A stretch of 64,000 bases of DNA from XYD12-FULL-36-8 sp964391015 (GCA_964391015.1 CAYMKU010000014.1:1-64000), one strand, 5' to 3'; positions 45,083 to 54,543 are shown, counted from the stretch's first letter. Numbers and translations: made by a program. Notes: generated from the sequence alone by a model not told the origin.

Positions 45083-45877
45083 ATGAACGAAGAATACCGT
45101 TTAAGAAAATTTACCAAAGAAGATTTAGCCAATTTTAATTACATAGAAGAAAGAGCTTGGGCTTTCCCTTTTGTAAAGGACAGTCTAGATTATTTATTAG
45201 ATGTGCTTTACAGATTTGAAAATTATGTAGTTGAAAAAATAATATTCAGAAATAACAGGCAGTTGAAATTAAGAAAGAATAATTTCAGCGATAATACAGA
45301 TTTAATAAAAATTGTTGACAGAATTGAAGAGTATAGCGATGAGCTAAGCATAGATGAACGCTTGTTTATTTCAAAGATAAGGAATTTGATAACACACGTT
45401 ATGCGGCGGCTGCATGTGGAAGGTTTGTATTCAAAATCGCGGCTGAGGAATGACACCCCTATCCTTCCGGTGAAGGATGCACCGGATAAAAGTAGCGTAG
45501 GTGCATTACTCGAGCCAAGGCAACAAGTCAATAAAAGCAGCAGATATAATAATCATAAACCAGGAGATGAGAAATTAGCAGCAAATGAGCATCGGAATAA
45601 ATTCAGAGGGAATTCACTTGAGAAACGTAAAAGCGGAAATCTCAGCAAATATAAAAATGCAGCTAAGCTTATTAAGATGATGGAGGATGAATTCAGCTAT
45701 CTTACTGGTATTCAAAAGAAAGCATGTGATTTGATGAACTGTAACGACAAGAGCTTTTCAAGGTGGATTAATGCGAGTACTAAAAACAATGCTCTATATC
45801 ATGAGTGGAAAAACAATATTGTGGATGATGAAAGGGATATTCTGAGGGAACAGATAAATAGATACTTAAAGAAATGA
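45083..45877 (+). CDS. Hypothetical protein in the accessory block
   Basis: The protein has 264 residues. The N-terminal 115 residues are helical and charged (LDYLLDVLYRFENYVVEKI, LSIDERLFISKIRNLITHVM). A low-complexity, basic linker of about 80 residues follows, and then a helical C-terminal part (KYKNAAKLIKMMEDEF, CNDKSFSRWINAST) that could hold a DNA-binding helix pair. The linker region carries two overlapping palindromes at 45461-45485, which suggests a repeat sequence has inserted in frame. I do not recognise the family. It may belong with the excisionase-like gene at 46090 to a decayed genetic element. Confidence 0.5.
   Translation: MNEEYRLRKFTKEDLANFNYIEERAWAFPFVKDSLDYLLDVLYRFENYVVEKIIFRNNRQLKLRKNNFSDNTDLIKIVDRIEEYSDELSIDERLFISKIRNLITHVMRRLHVEGLYSKSRLRNDTPILPVKDAPDKSSVGALLEPRQQVNKSSRYNNHKPGDEKLAANEHRNKFRGNSLEKRKSGNLSKYKNAAKLIKMMEDEFSYLTGIQKKACDLMNCNDKSFSRWINASTKNNALYHEWKNNIVDDERDILREQINRYLKK
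45461..45485. repeat. Overlapping palindromes inside a coding sequence
   Basis: ATCCTTC/GAAGGAT with a CGGT loop overlaps CCGGTG/CACCGG. They lie in the low-complexity linker of the gene at 45083 and look like an inserted repeat. Confidence 0.5.
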
Positions 45878-46089
45878 AGACGATGTATCAACTTATCGAA
45901 AGGAAGAAATAGTTTCTACGTTTCGGATCTGACGTTTATTAGCGAGAGATAAATAATTATTGTTGCATAGTCCTTGCTCGAGTTACAATTACTTGATTTA
46001 AGATTATTTAAGTGCTGCGGTGTTAACTGCTCGATGAAGGACAAATTGAATGAACGTTGACACTGCATTTTATATTAGAGGGAGCTACA

Positions 46090-46371
46090 ATGAAAAAGAA
46101 TGCAATTGAAATTCAGCTAGAAGAAATAAAATCACTTATTAAAAAAGGTGATCAAAAGCCGTTGAGCTTTAAGGAGGCATGTGCATATCTTGGGTTCTCA
46201 TCGAGCTATCTTTATAAGCTGACTTATAGAAAAGTAATACCACATTATAAGCCGATGGGTAAAGTATTGTTCTTTTCGAAACATGAGCTGGATGAGTGGG
46301 TGTTTGCGAGGCGAGTGGTGAAGGGCAAAAGGCAAGAAGCTAGAGGTGAGAGGTTAAATGCAAAATATTAA
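46090..46371 (+). CDS. Excisionase-family (HTH_17) DNA-binding protein
   Basis: The frame is open from 46057, but GGGAG at 46080-46084 points to the ATG at 46090, giving 93 residues. A coiled N-terminal helix (IEIQLEEIKSLIKKGDQ) is followed by a winged-helix domain of the excisionase/MerR type: LSFKEACAYLGFSSSYLYKL, IPHYKPMGKVLFFSKHELDEW. Such proteins regulate or direct excision in mobile elements of Bacteroidota; no integrase is seen nearby. The last 15 or so residues (GKRQEARGERLNAKY) are encoded by sequence that looks like the GAAGCTAGAGGTGAGAGG flank of the dispersed repeats, so the original C-terminus may have been replaced. Confidence 0.75.
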   Translation: MKKNAIEIQLEEIKSLIKKGDQKPLSFKEACAYLGFSSSYLYKLTYRKVIPHYKPMGKVLFFSKHELDEWVFARRVVKGKRQEARGERLNAKY

Positions 46372-46435
46372 ATGTGAAAAGGAAGACGGAAGGATTAAAA
46401 AATTTATAAAGTTAAATGAAAATCGTGAAACGGAA

Positions 46436-46462
46436 GATGCTTCGACAGGCTCAGCATGACAA
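46436..46462 (+). repeat. GCTTCGACAGGCTCAGCATGAC family, copy 3
   Basis: The core GCTTCGACAGGCTCAGCA is identical to copy 2, with the flanks CGTGAAACGG and GTGAAAAGCAAGAGG also kept. Confidence 0.8.
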
Positions 46463-46567
46463 AGAAGTGAAAAGCAAGAGGCTAGAAGTGAGAGGTAAGA
46501 GCCAAGAACGTTAACCTTTGGTATGGAGTGGTTCATGCCAGCCATGAATTTCATTTTTATCACATTA

Positions 46568-46616
46568 GATTCTGTCAGAAGGACTCCTTCGGAGAAATAA
46601 ATTCAGAATGACAGTA
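46568..46616. repeat. TTCTGTCA/TGACAG-bounded palindromic repeat
   Basis: CTGTCAGAAGG and CAGAATGACAG bracket a central CTCCTTCGGAG hairpin. The layout matches short dispersed palindromic elements, not a coding region. Confidence 0.5.
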
Positions 46617-46676
46617 TTCGGACAGTCACATGGTCCATGCGAGCCTAAAAAATTAAATCACGTTACGCAGATTACC

Positions 46677-46776
46677 AAACCTCCGAGGTTTCAATGAGTG
46701 CTTTTACCAGGATATTCTTTATTATTATCCTCAGAACAGTTTCATGAAATGTAATTTTCAAAACCTCGGAGGTTTT
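46677..46776. repeat. Inverted pair of CTCCGAGG palindromic repeats
   Basis: AAACCTCCGAGGTTT at 46677-46691 and its inverted form AAACCTCGGAGGTTT at 46761-46775 enclose about 69 bases. Flanks TTTACCA and TTGGTAAA are also inverted. A tighter copy of the pair lies at 30735-30765. Confidence 0.65.
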
Positions 46777-46899
46777 TATTGGTAAAGCACAAGATGATTG
46801 TGTTTCTTAAATAAAAAAATTGTATTATATAGAGCATATTTAAGCGCTAATACTATAACAAATATCAAAATCTATATAAATTAAATTTAAGGAGGTTCT

Positions 46900-47475
46900 A
46901 TGAAGTGTTTTTATGCGGTACTAATACTAATGGGAATTTTTGTAATGAAAAATTCAGCTTTTGCTCAGGATATGAAGCAGGATGAAATGATGAAAGTCTG
47001 GCAGGAATATATGACTCCAGGAGATGAACATAAAATGTTAGCAGATGCAGTGGGTGATTGGGAAGGCGATATAACGATGTGGATGGATCCGAGTCAACCA
47101 CCGCAGACTTATAAGGGAACAGCAAAGTATCAAACCATATTAGGAGGCAGATATGTTGAGGGTATATACGGTGGTGAAATGATGGGGATGCCATTCGAAG
47201 GAAGAGATATAAGCGGTTATGATAAAGCAAAGAAACTATTTTTTTCTTTTTGGATAGACAATATGGGCACCGGCTCAATGTATCTAGAAGGAACGTATGA
47301 CAAGGAAAACAAAACATTAAACCTTGCCGGAGAGTCATTTGATGCGATGGGAAATAAAATGAAAGTAAGAGAGGTAATGAAGACGATTGACAAGGATCAT
47401 TCCACATTTGAGATGTATATGGACATGGGACAAGGTGAAATGAAATCCATGGAAATAAAATATACACGCAAATAA
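46900..47475 (+). CDS. DUF1579 family secreted protein
   Basis: The protein has 191 residues with a signal peptide (IFVMKNSAFAQ). It matches DUF1579 across its length: a short helix, then DAVGDWEGDITMWMDP, AKYQTILGGRYVEGIYGG, FEGRDISGYDKAKKLFFSFW and a set of beta strands ending in MKSMEIKYTRK, consistent with a lipocalin-like beta-barrel. The function of the family is not established. AAGGAGG at 46891-46897 fixes the ATG. It is followed by a terminator at 47525, so it is a single-gene unit. Confidence 0.85.
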   Translation: MKCFYAVLILMGIFVMKNSAFAQDMKQDEMMKVWQEYMTPGDEHKMLADAVGDWEGDITMWMDPSQPPQTYKGTAKYQTILGGRYVEGIYGGEMMGMPFEGRDISGYDKAKKLFFSFWIDNMGTGSMYLEGTYDKENKTLNLAGESFDAMGNKMKVREVMKTIDKDHSTFEMYMDMGQGEMKSMEIKYTRK

Positions 47476-47524
47476 GCTGCGAGAAAATGAGAAGCTAGAC
47501 AAGGAGCTTAGAATAAATTTTATG

Positions 47525-47562
47525 AAGCCGCAGACATGGAGTTTGCGGCTTTAATATTTTTG
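47525..47562 (+). terminator. Rho-independent terminator after the DUF1579 gene
   Basis: AAGCCGCA (47525-47532) pairs with TGCGGCTT (47544-47551), followed by TAATATTTTT. Confidence 0.75.
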
Positions 47563-47745
47563 AAAGAGCTGGCAATAAAAGCCCTCACCTTTAATCCTCT
47601 CCCCTTCAACTGCTCCACTTAATTATACTAGAGATTTTATTCTCCAATTAATTTTATCCATTCTTGTTTGGTATTTCTTTTTCCTCAAATCATAATAAAT
47701 AATTCTTTATTTTTAAATTGCTTACTTAGTATAACAAGGCAAAAA

Positions 47746-48813
47746 ATGAACAATAAAAAAAGAATACTCATTTGGATAGCTGTACTAATAATATTAATCG
47801 TTCTTATAATTCCAAAATTGAACTTGACAAGCAATGGTTCTGAAAATAATTCAACTACAAATCCACGAACGCGGCAGGTTTCGGTTGAGATATTGATTGC
47901 AAAACCAAAGCCGCTTCTGAATAAAATTTTTTCTAACGGAACATTAATTAGCAACGAAGAAGTAGAACTTCGAAGTGAGGTATCCGGCAAAGTAACAAGC
48001 ATATTGTTTATCGAAGGTAAGAGAGTAAAAAAAGGTGAAGTATTGGTCAAGATTAATGACTCGGAACTTCAAGCAACCTTAAAGAAAAATAAGTCACAAG
48101 AATTTCTCGCCCGCGATAGAGAATACCGGTACAAGCAGCTTTTAGAAAAGAATCTTACAAGTCAACAGGAATACGATTTGCAGCTTAGTGAATTGAATTC
48201 TGTATTAGCTGATGTTGAATTCACAGAAGCGCAACTAAAAAAAACAGAAATCGTTGCACCTTTTGATGGAGTAGTTGGTTTAAGGTCAGTCAGCATTGGA
48301 AGCTATATCTCACCGGAAACTAAAATTGCCAGCTTGCAGAGCATCAATCCAATTAAAGTTGATTTTTCTGTACCTCAAAAATATTTCGGATTGATTAAGG
48401 AGGGGAAAGCAATACTTGTTAGATTATCTTCTTCTCAAAATACATATTCGGGAAAAATATTTGCCGTAGAACCAAAGGTTGATCAGAACACAAGAACAAT
48501 TCAAGCACGCGCTATCATACCAAATGATAAAGGTGAATTAACTCCTGGTGCCTATGTCGAAATAGATATTATTCTCGAGAATATTGAGAATTCTATTTTA
48601 ATTCCTACTGAGGCACTTGTGCCAGATTTTGAAGGTGAAAAAGTTTTTATTTACAAAAATGGAAGAGCTGTTTCCCAAATAGTTCAAACAGGAATCCGCA
48701 CGGAAAAAGAAATTCAGATTACGTCAGGAATAAGTATTGGAGATTCAATTATTGTTTCGGGAATTATTCAACTGAAACCAAATTCGCCTGTAAAGGTGAG
48801 TAAAGTTTTTTAA
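47746..48813 (+). CDS. RND efflux membrane fusion (adaptor) protein
   Basis: The frame is open from 47668, but the ATG at 47746 (MNNKKRILIWIAVL) puts the membrane anchor at the start and gives 355 residues. After the anchor, residues about 55-100 and 150-185 form the lipoyl-like barrel-sandwich halves (NEEVELRSEVSGKVTSILF, IVAPFDGVVGLRSVSIGSY). A helical hairpin separates them (EFLARDREYRYKQLLEKN). A beta-barrel (PIKVDFSVPQKYFGLI) and a membrane-proximal domain follow. It links the inner-membrane pump at 48830 to an outer-membrane channel, which is not encoded in this window. The pump gene starts 16 bases downstream. Confidence 0.88.
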   Translation: MNNKKRILIWIAVLIILIVLIIPKLNLTSNGSENNSTTNPRTRQVSVEILIAKPKPLLNKIFSNGTLISNEEVELRSEVSGKVTSILFIEGKRVKKGEVLVKINDSELQATLKKNKSQEFLARDREYRYKQLLEKNLTSQQEYDLQLSELNSVLADVEFTEAQLKKTEIVAPFDGVVGLRSVSIGSYISPETKIASLQSINPIKVDFSVPQKYFGLIKEGKAILVRLSSSQNTYSGKIFAVEPKVDQNTRTIQARAIIPNDKGELTPGAYVEIDIILENIENSILIPTEALVPDFEGEKVFIYKNGRAVSQIVQTGIRTEKEIQITSGISIGDSIIVSGIIQLKPNSPVKVSKVF

Positions 48814-48829
48814 TCACTAGTAAACAAAT

Positions 48830-51800
48830 ATGAGTTTATCCTCCATCAGCATTCGCAGACCGGTTCTCGCAATTGTAATGTCAATAGTCATTGTACTGTT
48901 TGGCATAATTGGTTATACATTTTTAGGTGTACGAGAATATCCAAGTATCGATCCGCCAATAATTACTGTTTCTACAAGTTACGTCGGCGCTAATGCTGAT
49001 GTAATTGAGTCACAAATAACAGAACCGCTTGAGGAACAAATTAATGGTATCGCAGGTATTCGTTCATTAACATCAGTAAGCCGCGATGGCAGAAGTTCCA
49101 TCACAGCAGAATTTGATGTTTCGGTAGATCTTGAAGCTGCGGCAAATGACGTTAGAGATCGAGTATCTATCGCACGATCAAGATTACCTCAGGATGTTGA
49201 TCCTCCCACTGTTTCAAAAGCAGACGCAGATGCAGTTCCAATTGTATTCCTTAATGTCCAAAGCGATAAAAGAGATTTACTTGCTTTAACTGATATTGCT
49301 CAAAACATCTTTAAAGAGAGACTCCAGACAATTCCCGGAGTAAGCCAAATAAACATTTGGGGAGAAAGAAGATATTCGATGCGGCTATGGATGGACCCAG
49401 CTAAACTTGCTGCTTACAATGTCACTCCATTAGATGTTCGTAATGCATTGGTTAAAGAAAACATCGAACTTCCTTCCGGAAGGATTGAAGGAAATAATAC
49501 AGAGCTTACAGTAAGAACCCTCGGCAGATTAGTCAGCATAGATGACTTCAACAATTTAATTATTAAAGAGTCGTTAAGCGGAATTGTTAGATTTAAAGAT
49601 TTAGGAAGCGCAGAATTATATCCCGAAAATGATCGTTCAATTCTTCGCAGGGATGGTATTCCCATGGTGGGTGTGGTTATTATTCCACAGCCAGGAGCAA
49701 ATTACATTCAAATAGCCGATGAGTTTTACAAACGGGTAGATCAAATAAAAAAGGATTTACCACCCGACATTGAACTCGGAATTGGGTTCGATGTTACAAA
49801 ATATATTCGCAACTCAATTTCAGAAGTGAAAGAAACTATTCTCCTCGCTTTCACACTTGTTATTTTGATTATTTTCTTTTTCTTCCGTGACTGGCGAACG
49901 ACCATGATTCCTATCATCGCAATTCCTGTTTCTCTAATCGGCGCTTTCTTTATTATGTATCTGGCTAATTTTTCAATAAATGTTCTCACATTGTTAGGTA
50001 TAGTGCTTGCTATCGGAATTGTTGTTGATGATGCAATAGTTGTACTTGAAAATATTTATCGAAAGATTGAAGATGGGATGAATCCCATTGAAGCAGGCAT
50101 AAAAGGAACATCAGAAATTTTCTTTGCAGTTGTTTCAACAACTATTACTCTTGCAGCAGTATTTCTCCCGATAATGTTTCTGCAGGGAATTACAGGCAGA
50201 TTATTCGTCGAATTTGGTGTTGTCATTGCAGGTTCTGTAATTATTTCAGCATTTGTTGCACTCACTTTAACTCCAATGCTTAGTTCAAGAATTTTACGAA
50301 CAAAGGAGAAACACAGTTGGTTTTACTACAAAACTGAACCTTTCTTTTCATGGATGGAAAATTCATATAAGAATACTTTGAATTCTTTTATGGAGAAAAG
50401 ATGGCTGGCTCCTTTGATAATGATTGCTTCAATTTTTCTGATTTACTTTGTCGGTGCTTCACTACAATCCGAACTTGCTCCTATTGAAGATCGCGGTGAG
50501 ATACGGATTCAATCTACAATGCCGGAAGGAACTTCCTACGAAGCGATGGACAGATACATTACTGAGATGAGCGATGTTGTTCAAAAATCTGTTAAAGAAA
50601 AAGACGCGATCATTTCAGTCACTGCAGGCGGTGGAGGTTCTAATGCAGCCAATAGCGGATTTGTTAGATTAATTTTGAAAGATGCAAAGTATAGAAAAAG
50701 ATCACAGCAAGAAATTGCTGAACAACTTACCGGATTAACAAGAAAGTTAAATGATGCGAGATCCTTTGTAGTACAAAGTCAATCAATTTCAACAAGACGT
50801 GGTGGTTTACCGGTTCAGTATGTAATTCAAGCAGCCAACTTTGAAAAACTTAGAAGCGTAATTCCAAAGTTTTTAGAAACCGCACAAGAAGACCCAACAT
50901 TTGCTAATGTTGATGTGGATTTAAAATTCAATAAACCTGAAATAACAGTTGAAATCAATAGAACAAAGGCAAGAGAGCTTGGCGTTTCGGCTTTAGATAT
51001 TGCACAGACGCTTCAATTAGCTTACAGCGGACAACGCTTCGGATTTTATGTTATGAACGGAAAATTGTACCAGGTAATTGGTCAGGTCTTCAAAGAAAAT
51101 AGAAATAAACCGGTTGATTTAACTTCAATATATGTTAGAAATAAAGATGGACAATTGATTCAGTTAGATAATCTTGTGACTTTGAGTGAACGAAGCAGCC
51201 CGCCTCAACTTTTTAGATTTAATAGATACGTAAGTGCAACTTTCTCTGCAAGTCTTGCACCAGGCAAAACAATTGGAGATGGCATTGCAGCAATGGATAA
51301 AATTGCAAAAAAAGTTTTGGATGAAAGCTTTGCAACTGCACTACAGGGTGCCTCCAAAGATTTTGTCGAAAGTTCATCAAGCCTTCTATTTACATTTCTG
51401 TTAGCATTAGTGCTGATCTATTTAACACTTGCGGCACAGTTTGAAAGTTTTCGTGATCCTCTAATTATAATGTTTACTGTTCCACTTGCTATTGCTGGGG
51501 CAGTAATTTCACTTTGGTACTTTAACCAAACACTCAACATCTTTAGCCAAATTGGACAGATTATGTTGATTGGTCTCGTTACAAAGAATGGAATTTTAAT
51601 TGTTGAATTTGCAAATCAAAAAAAAGCACAAGGGTTAAATGTTGTTGAGGCAGTGAAAGAAGCTGCCCGATTGCGTCTTCGCCCAATTCTCATGACAAGC
51701 TTATCCACGACACTTGGAACTCTTCCAATTGCATTGGCTCTCGGTGCAGGATCTGAAAGCAGATCATCTATGGGAATAGCAGTGATTGGCGGTCTTATGT

Positions 51801-51922
51801 TCTCAACAGTACTCACTTTATTCGTAATCCCAGTCATATACACTTACTTATCTGAAAAGACAAAAGAAGTAACTAATGTAACTTTGGAGAAAAACATTGT
51901 AGGCAAAGTTGCTGTTGAATAG
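48830..51922 (+). CDS. RND multidrug efflux permease (AcrB/HAE1 type)
   Basis: The protein has 1030 residues and the duplicated RND layout: a membrane helix at 10-32, a large periplasmic loop, helices at about 335-490, a second loop and helices at about 855-1015. The proton-relay pair is in GIVVDDAIVVLENIYRK near 400, and the relay lysine in GLVTKNGILIVEFAN near 925. REYPSIDPPIITVSTSY and EEQINGIAGIRSLTS are early HAE1 blocks. It exports hydrophobic or drug-like compounds using proton flow. The substrate range cannot be read from sequence. It is cotranscribed with the adaptor upstream. Confidence 0.93.
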   Translation: MSLSSISIRRPVLAIVMSIVIVLFGIIGYTFLGVREYPSIDPPIITVSTSYVGANADVIESQITEPLEEQINGIAGIRSLTSVSRDGRSSITAEFDVSVDLEAAANDVRDRVSIARSRLPQDVDPPTVSKADADAVPIVFLNVQSDKRDLLALTDIAQNIFKERLQTIPGVSQINIWGERRYSMRLWMDPAKLAAYNVTPLDVRNALVKENIELPSGRIEGNNTELTVRTLGRLVSIDDFNNLIIKESLSGIVRFKDLGSAELYPENDRSILRRDGIPMVGVVIIPQPGANYIQIADEFYKRVDQIKKDLPPDIELGIGFDVTKYIRNSISEVKETILLAFTLVILIIFFFFRDWRTTMIPIIAIPVSLIGAFFIMYLANFSINVLTLLGIVLAIGIVVDDAIVVLENIYRKIEDGMNPIEAGIKGTSEIFFAVVSTTITLAAVFLPIMFLQGITGRLFVEFGVVIAGSVIISAFVALTLTPMLSSRILRTKEKHSWFYYKTEPFFSWMENSYKNTLNSFMEKRWLAPLIMIASIFLIYFVGASLQSELAPIEDRGEIRIQSTMPEGTSYEAMDRYITEMSDVVQKSVKEKDAIISVTAGGGGSNAANSGFVRLILKDAKYRKRSQQEIAEQLTGLTRKLNDARSFVVQSQSISTRRGGLPVQYVIQAANFEKLRSVIPKFLETAQEDPTFANVDVDLKFNKPEITVEINRTKARELGVSALDIAQTLQLAYSGQRFGFYVMNGKLYQVIGQVFKENRNKPVDLTSIYVRNKDGQLIQLDNLVTLSERSSPPQLFRFNRYVSATFSASLAPGKTIGDGIAAMDKIAKKVLDESFATALQGASKDFVESSSSLLFTFLLALVLIYLTLAAQFESFRDPLIIMFTVPLAIAGAVISLWYFNQTLNIFSQIGQIMLIGLVTKNGILIVEFANQKKAQGLNVVEAVKEAARLRLRPILMTSLSTTLGTLPIALALGAGSESRSSMGIAVIGGLMFSTVLTLFVIPVIYTYLSEKTKEVTNVTLEKNIVGKVAVE

Positions 51923-51976
51923 AAATGTTTACTTTGTAACTTGCATTATTTCTCTTATCAAGAACAAAAAGGATAT

Positions 51977-53260
51977 TTATTTCATTTTAATTGCTCTATT
52001 AGCAATATCTTTTCTGAAATAAATATTGTCGAATTGAATATTCTGAATTGCTTTATAAGTTTTCTGTTGAGCTTTTAAAATATTGTTTTCATTAAGAATT
52101 GAGGTAACTCCGAGAACACGCCCACCATTTGTTAGTAATCTATCTCCCTCACGTTTAGTACCAGAGTGAAATACAATAATTTCGGAATCATCAATTTTAT
52201 CCAAACCAGAAATTTTGTACCCTGTGTTAAAGCTATCGGGATATCCTTTTGAAGCAGCAATTACACACACAGATGATCCACCATTATATTTCACAGCGTC
52301 AGCGTTTAACGAACCAGAAGCTGCTGATAAGAGCAGCTCGAAAAAATCACCATCTAACAATGGAAGAACAGACTGCGTTTCAGGGTCACCGAATCTGCAA
52401 TTAAATTCAATTACCTTAGGCCCGTCTTTTGTAATCATTAATCCACAATAAAGGCATCCTATGAATTTATTATTATCATTTGACAGTGCTTTAAGAGTTG
52501 GTGAAATTATTTTATCTTCTACTTCATATAAAATTTCAGGAGTTATAATCCGTGTCGGAGAGTACGCACCCATTCCACCAGTGTTTTTTCCAGTATCGTT
52601 ATCCCCTATTTTTTTGTGATCTTGTGCTGAAGGAAGTGTTACAAATTTTTCACCGTCAGTTATTGCAAAAATTGAAGCTTCCTCACCAATCAAAAACTCT
52701 TCAATAACAATTTTGTCACCGGAACTTCCAAATATTTTTTCCTTAAAAATTTTATTCAAAGCATGTTCCGCTTCGACAAAAGTGTCACAGATTATAACCC
52801 CTTTGCCTGAAGCCAATCCATCTGCTTTAATTACTTTAGGATATATTGATGTTTTTAAATACTCTTTAGCCACTGAATAATCCTTCGATGAAAACTCAAC
52901 ATACTCTGCAGTTGGGATGTTATATTTTTTCATCAGTTTTTTTGCGTATGATTTTTCAGACTCGATCTTAGCTGCGTTCAAACTGGGTCCAAATACTATA
53001 ATCGAATTGGCTCTTAGTAAATCACTAAGTCCATTTACAAGGGGTTTTTCAGGTCCAATTATTACAAGATTAATATTCTTATGAAGACAAAATTTCAAAA
53101 CTGCATCGTTATCATTAATGTTTATGTCAACATTCTCTCCCAATTGGGCAGTGCCGGGATTTCCTGGAAGGATATAAAGTTTTCCTAACTGATGACTATC
53201 AATAAGTTTGTAAGCTATAGCATGTTCGCGTCCACCAGAACCGATTAAAGCTACTCTCAA
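51977..53260 (-). CDS. purD: Phosphoribosylamine-glycine ligase
   Basis: The protein has 427 residues, standard for PurD. The N-terminal MRVALIGSGGREHAIAYKL binds the amine substrate, the ATP-grasp part includes IKADGLASGKGVI and VIEEFLIGEEASIFAI, and KNTGGMGAYSPT and IEFNCRFGDPETQ are signature blocks. It makes GAR in purine synthesis. The start overlaps the stop of the upstream glycosyltransferase by four bases, so the two are translationally linked although unrelated in pathway. guaB lies two genes upstream. Confidence 0.95.
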   Translation of the reverse strand: MRVALIGSGGREHAIAYKLIDSHQLGKLYILPGNPGTAQLGENVDININDNDAVLKFCLHKNINLVIIGPEKPLVNGLSDLLRANSIIVFGPSLNAAKIESEKSYAKKLMKKYNIPTAEYVEFSSKDYSVAKEYLKTSIYPKVIKADGLASGKGVIICDTFVEAEHALNKIFKEKIFGSSGDKIVIEEFLIGEEASIFAITDGEKFVTLPSAQDHKKIGDNDTGKNTGGMGAYSPTRIITPEILYEVEDKIISPTLKALSNDNNKFIGCLYCGLMITKDGPKVIEFNCRFGDPETQSVLPLLDGDFFELLLSAASGSLNADAVKYNGGSSVCVIAASKGYPDSFNTGYKISGLDKIDDSEIIVFHSGTKREGDRLLTNGGRVLGVTSILNENNILKAQQKTYKAIQNIQFDNIYFRKDIANRAIKMK

Positions 53261-54543
53261 ACCACAACATCCTTAATCAAGAGCCGAAATTGTTTGATTA
53301 ATATTTCTGTCAGAAAATCTCTTCTGTGTTTATCAATAAAGTTTTGATCCGGCGAAGGCAATTGTTTTTCCAAATAAAGTCTGTAAACTCTAAGAATTGT
53401 ATCTTTTATCACTTGGACATCTTCAGGTGCAGTAAGGAACGATGCGCCATATTCAATCGCAGCTGATTTTGCTGCTCCTTCAGGTACGCAAGCAATAACC
53501 GGCTTTGCTGAACCAAAATATTCAAACATTTTCCCAGGTAAAATTGCATCAATATTTCTTTTTCGACCAATCATGAACCATAATATATCGCTTGACATTA
53601 TTTTTTGAATAGCTTCATCGTGGTTCATATAACCGAAATCCTTTACAAATTCTTCCAGCTTTAATTTCTTTACAAGCTTTCTATTTTCTTTCCTCAAATG
53701 TCCGACAAAGTGCAGTTCTATTTTGGAAGCTATATCAGGTCTTTCTTTGGTTATCAATTTAAATGCTTCTAAAAAATATTTAGGTGTGTTATACTCTAAA
53801 AAAATACCCGAATAGGTTATCACCATTCTATCCGTGGTTTTGGGGATTATTTTTGCATTTGAAAAATCTTCAGAATCAAATCCATGTGGAATAATCACAA
53901 CATCATCAAAAGTTAGAAATTTGTAGAAGTCTAATAATTTTTCTTTTATCTTTCTATTGGTCACAATCACCTTATCGGCGGCTTTGAGAGCAGTGTATTC
54001 CATTCTTTTATGCAGCAATGAATGAAAAGGCGTAGGATAAAAAGCAAAATAGCTTTTATACCAAAGATCACGATAATCTACAACAAGCGGAATATCAAAT
54101 TTCTTTTTGAGTTTGGCTGAAATATTAAATGCTGAAAATGGTGGCCCCGACACAAAAATGACATCAAATTTTTCTCTAGCGAGAATATCAGATGCAGTAT
54201 CAAATGCCTTCTTTGACCAAGAAATTTTATTATCGGGAATAAAAAAAGTTTGACTAAGCAGATTAAGCACTTTACGAATTCTCTCATCAGGCATCTTGAT
54301 CGTACCGAATTTTGATAGGACTGAATTCGGATCGAATGAACTTGTTCTGATCACATTTATATTAAGTTTGTTTAGCTCGGCCTGAAGGAATGTATCATGG
54401 GCAAAATAAGCAATATTACCTGTAGTAATTACTGTTGGCTGCCAACCAAATGATGACATGTACTTTACGAACTTTAGCGTTCGCTGAACCCCACTTAAAC
54501 CTAATGGTGGGAAGTAATATGCAATGACTAGTACTTTGAACAT
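53257..54543 (-). CDS. Family 4 glycosyltransferase
   Basis: The protein has 428 residues with the two Rossmann halves of a GT-B enzyme. The N-terminus VIAYYFPPLGLSGVQRTLKF is the glycine-rich acceptor loop of GT4-type enzymes. DVVIIPHGFDSEDF marks the start of the C-terminal half and LPGKMFEYFGSAKPVIACV the donor-binding E-x7-E-like region near 345-363. No membrane segment is evident. It probably adds a sugar during surface polysaccharide or lipid glycan assembly. Its place between guaB and purD, with a four-base overlap, may be accidental. Confidence 0.82.
   Translation of the reverse strand: MFKVLVIAYYFPPLGLSGVQRTLKFVKYMSSFGWQPTVITTGNIAYFAHDTFLQAELNKLNINVIRTSSFDPNSVLSKFGTIKMPDERIRKVLNLLSQTFFIPDNKISWSKKAFDTASDILAREKFDVIFVSGPPFSAFNISAKLKKKFDIPLVVDYRDLWYKSYFAFYPTPFHSLLHKRMEYTALKAADKVIVTNRKIKEKLLDFYKFLTFDDVVIIPHGFDSEDFSNAKIIPKTTDRMVITYSGIFLEYNTPKYFLEAFKLITKERPDIASKIELHFVGHLRKENRKLVKKLKLEEFVKDFGYMNHDEAIQKIMSSDILWFMIGRKRNIDAILPGKMFEYFGSAKPVIACVPEGAAKSAAIEYGASFLTAPEDVQVIKDTILRVYRLYLEKQLPSPDQNFIDKHRRDFLTEILIKQFRLLIKDVVV

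Larger units (their letters stand above)
46372..46899. other. Repeat-rich intergenic region
   Basis: No gene is credible in these 528 bases. They hold repeat copies at 46436-46462, 46510-46550, 46568-46616, 46677-46691 and 46760-46776, then the promoter region and ribosome site of the DUF1579 gene. Confidence 0.6.

Noticed and set aside
46898..47467. Long open frame of 189 codons on the reverse strand
   Set aside because: It lies fully antisense to the DUF1579 gene, which has a signal peptide, a strong ribosome site and a terminator. The reverse product is rich in Ser/Leu/Pro with no family resemblance.
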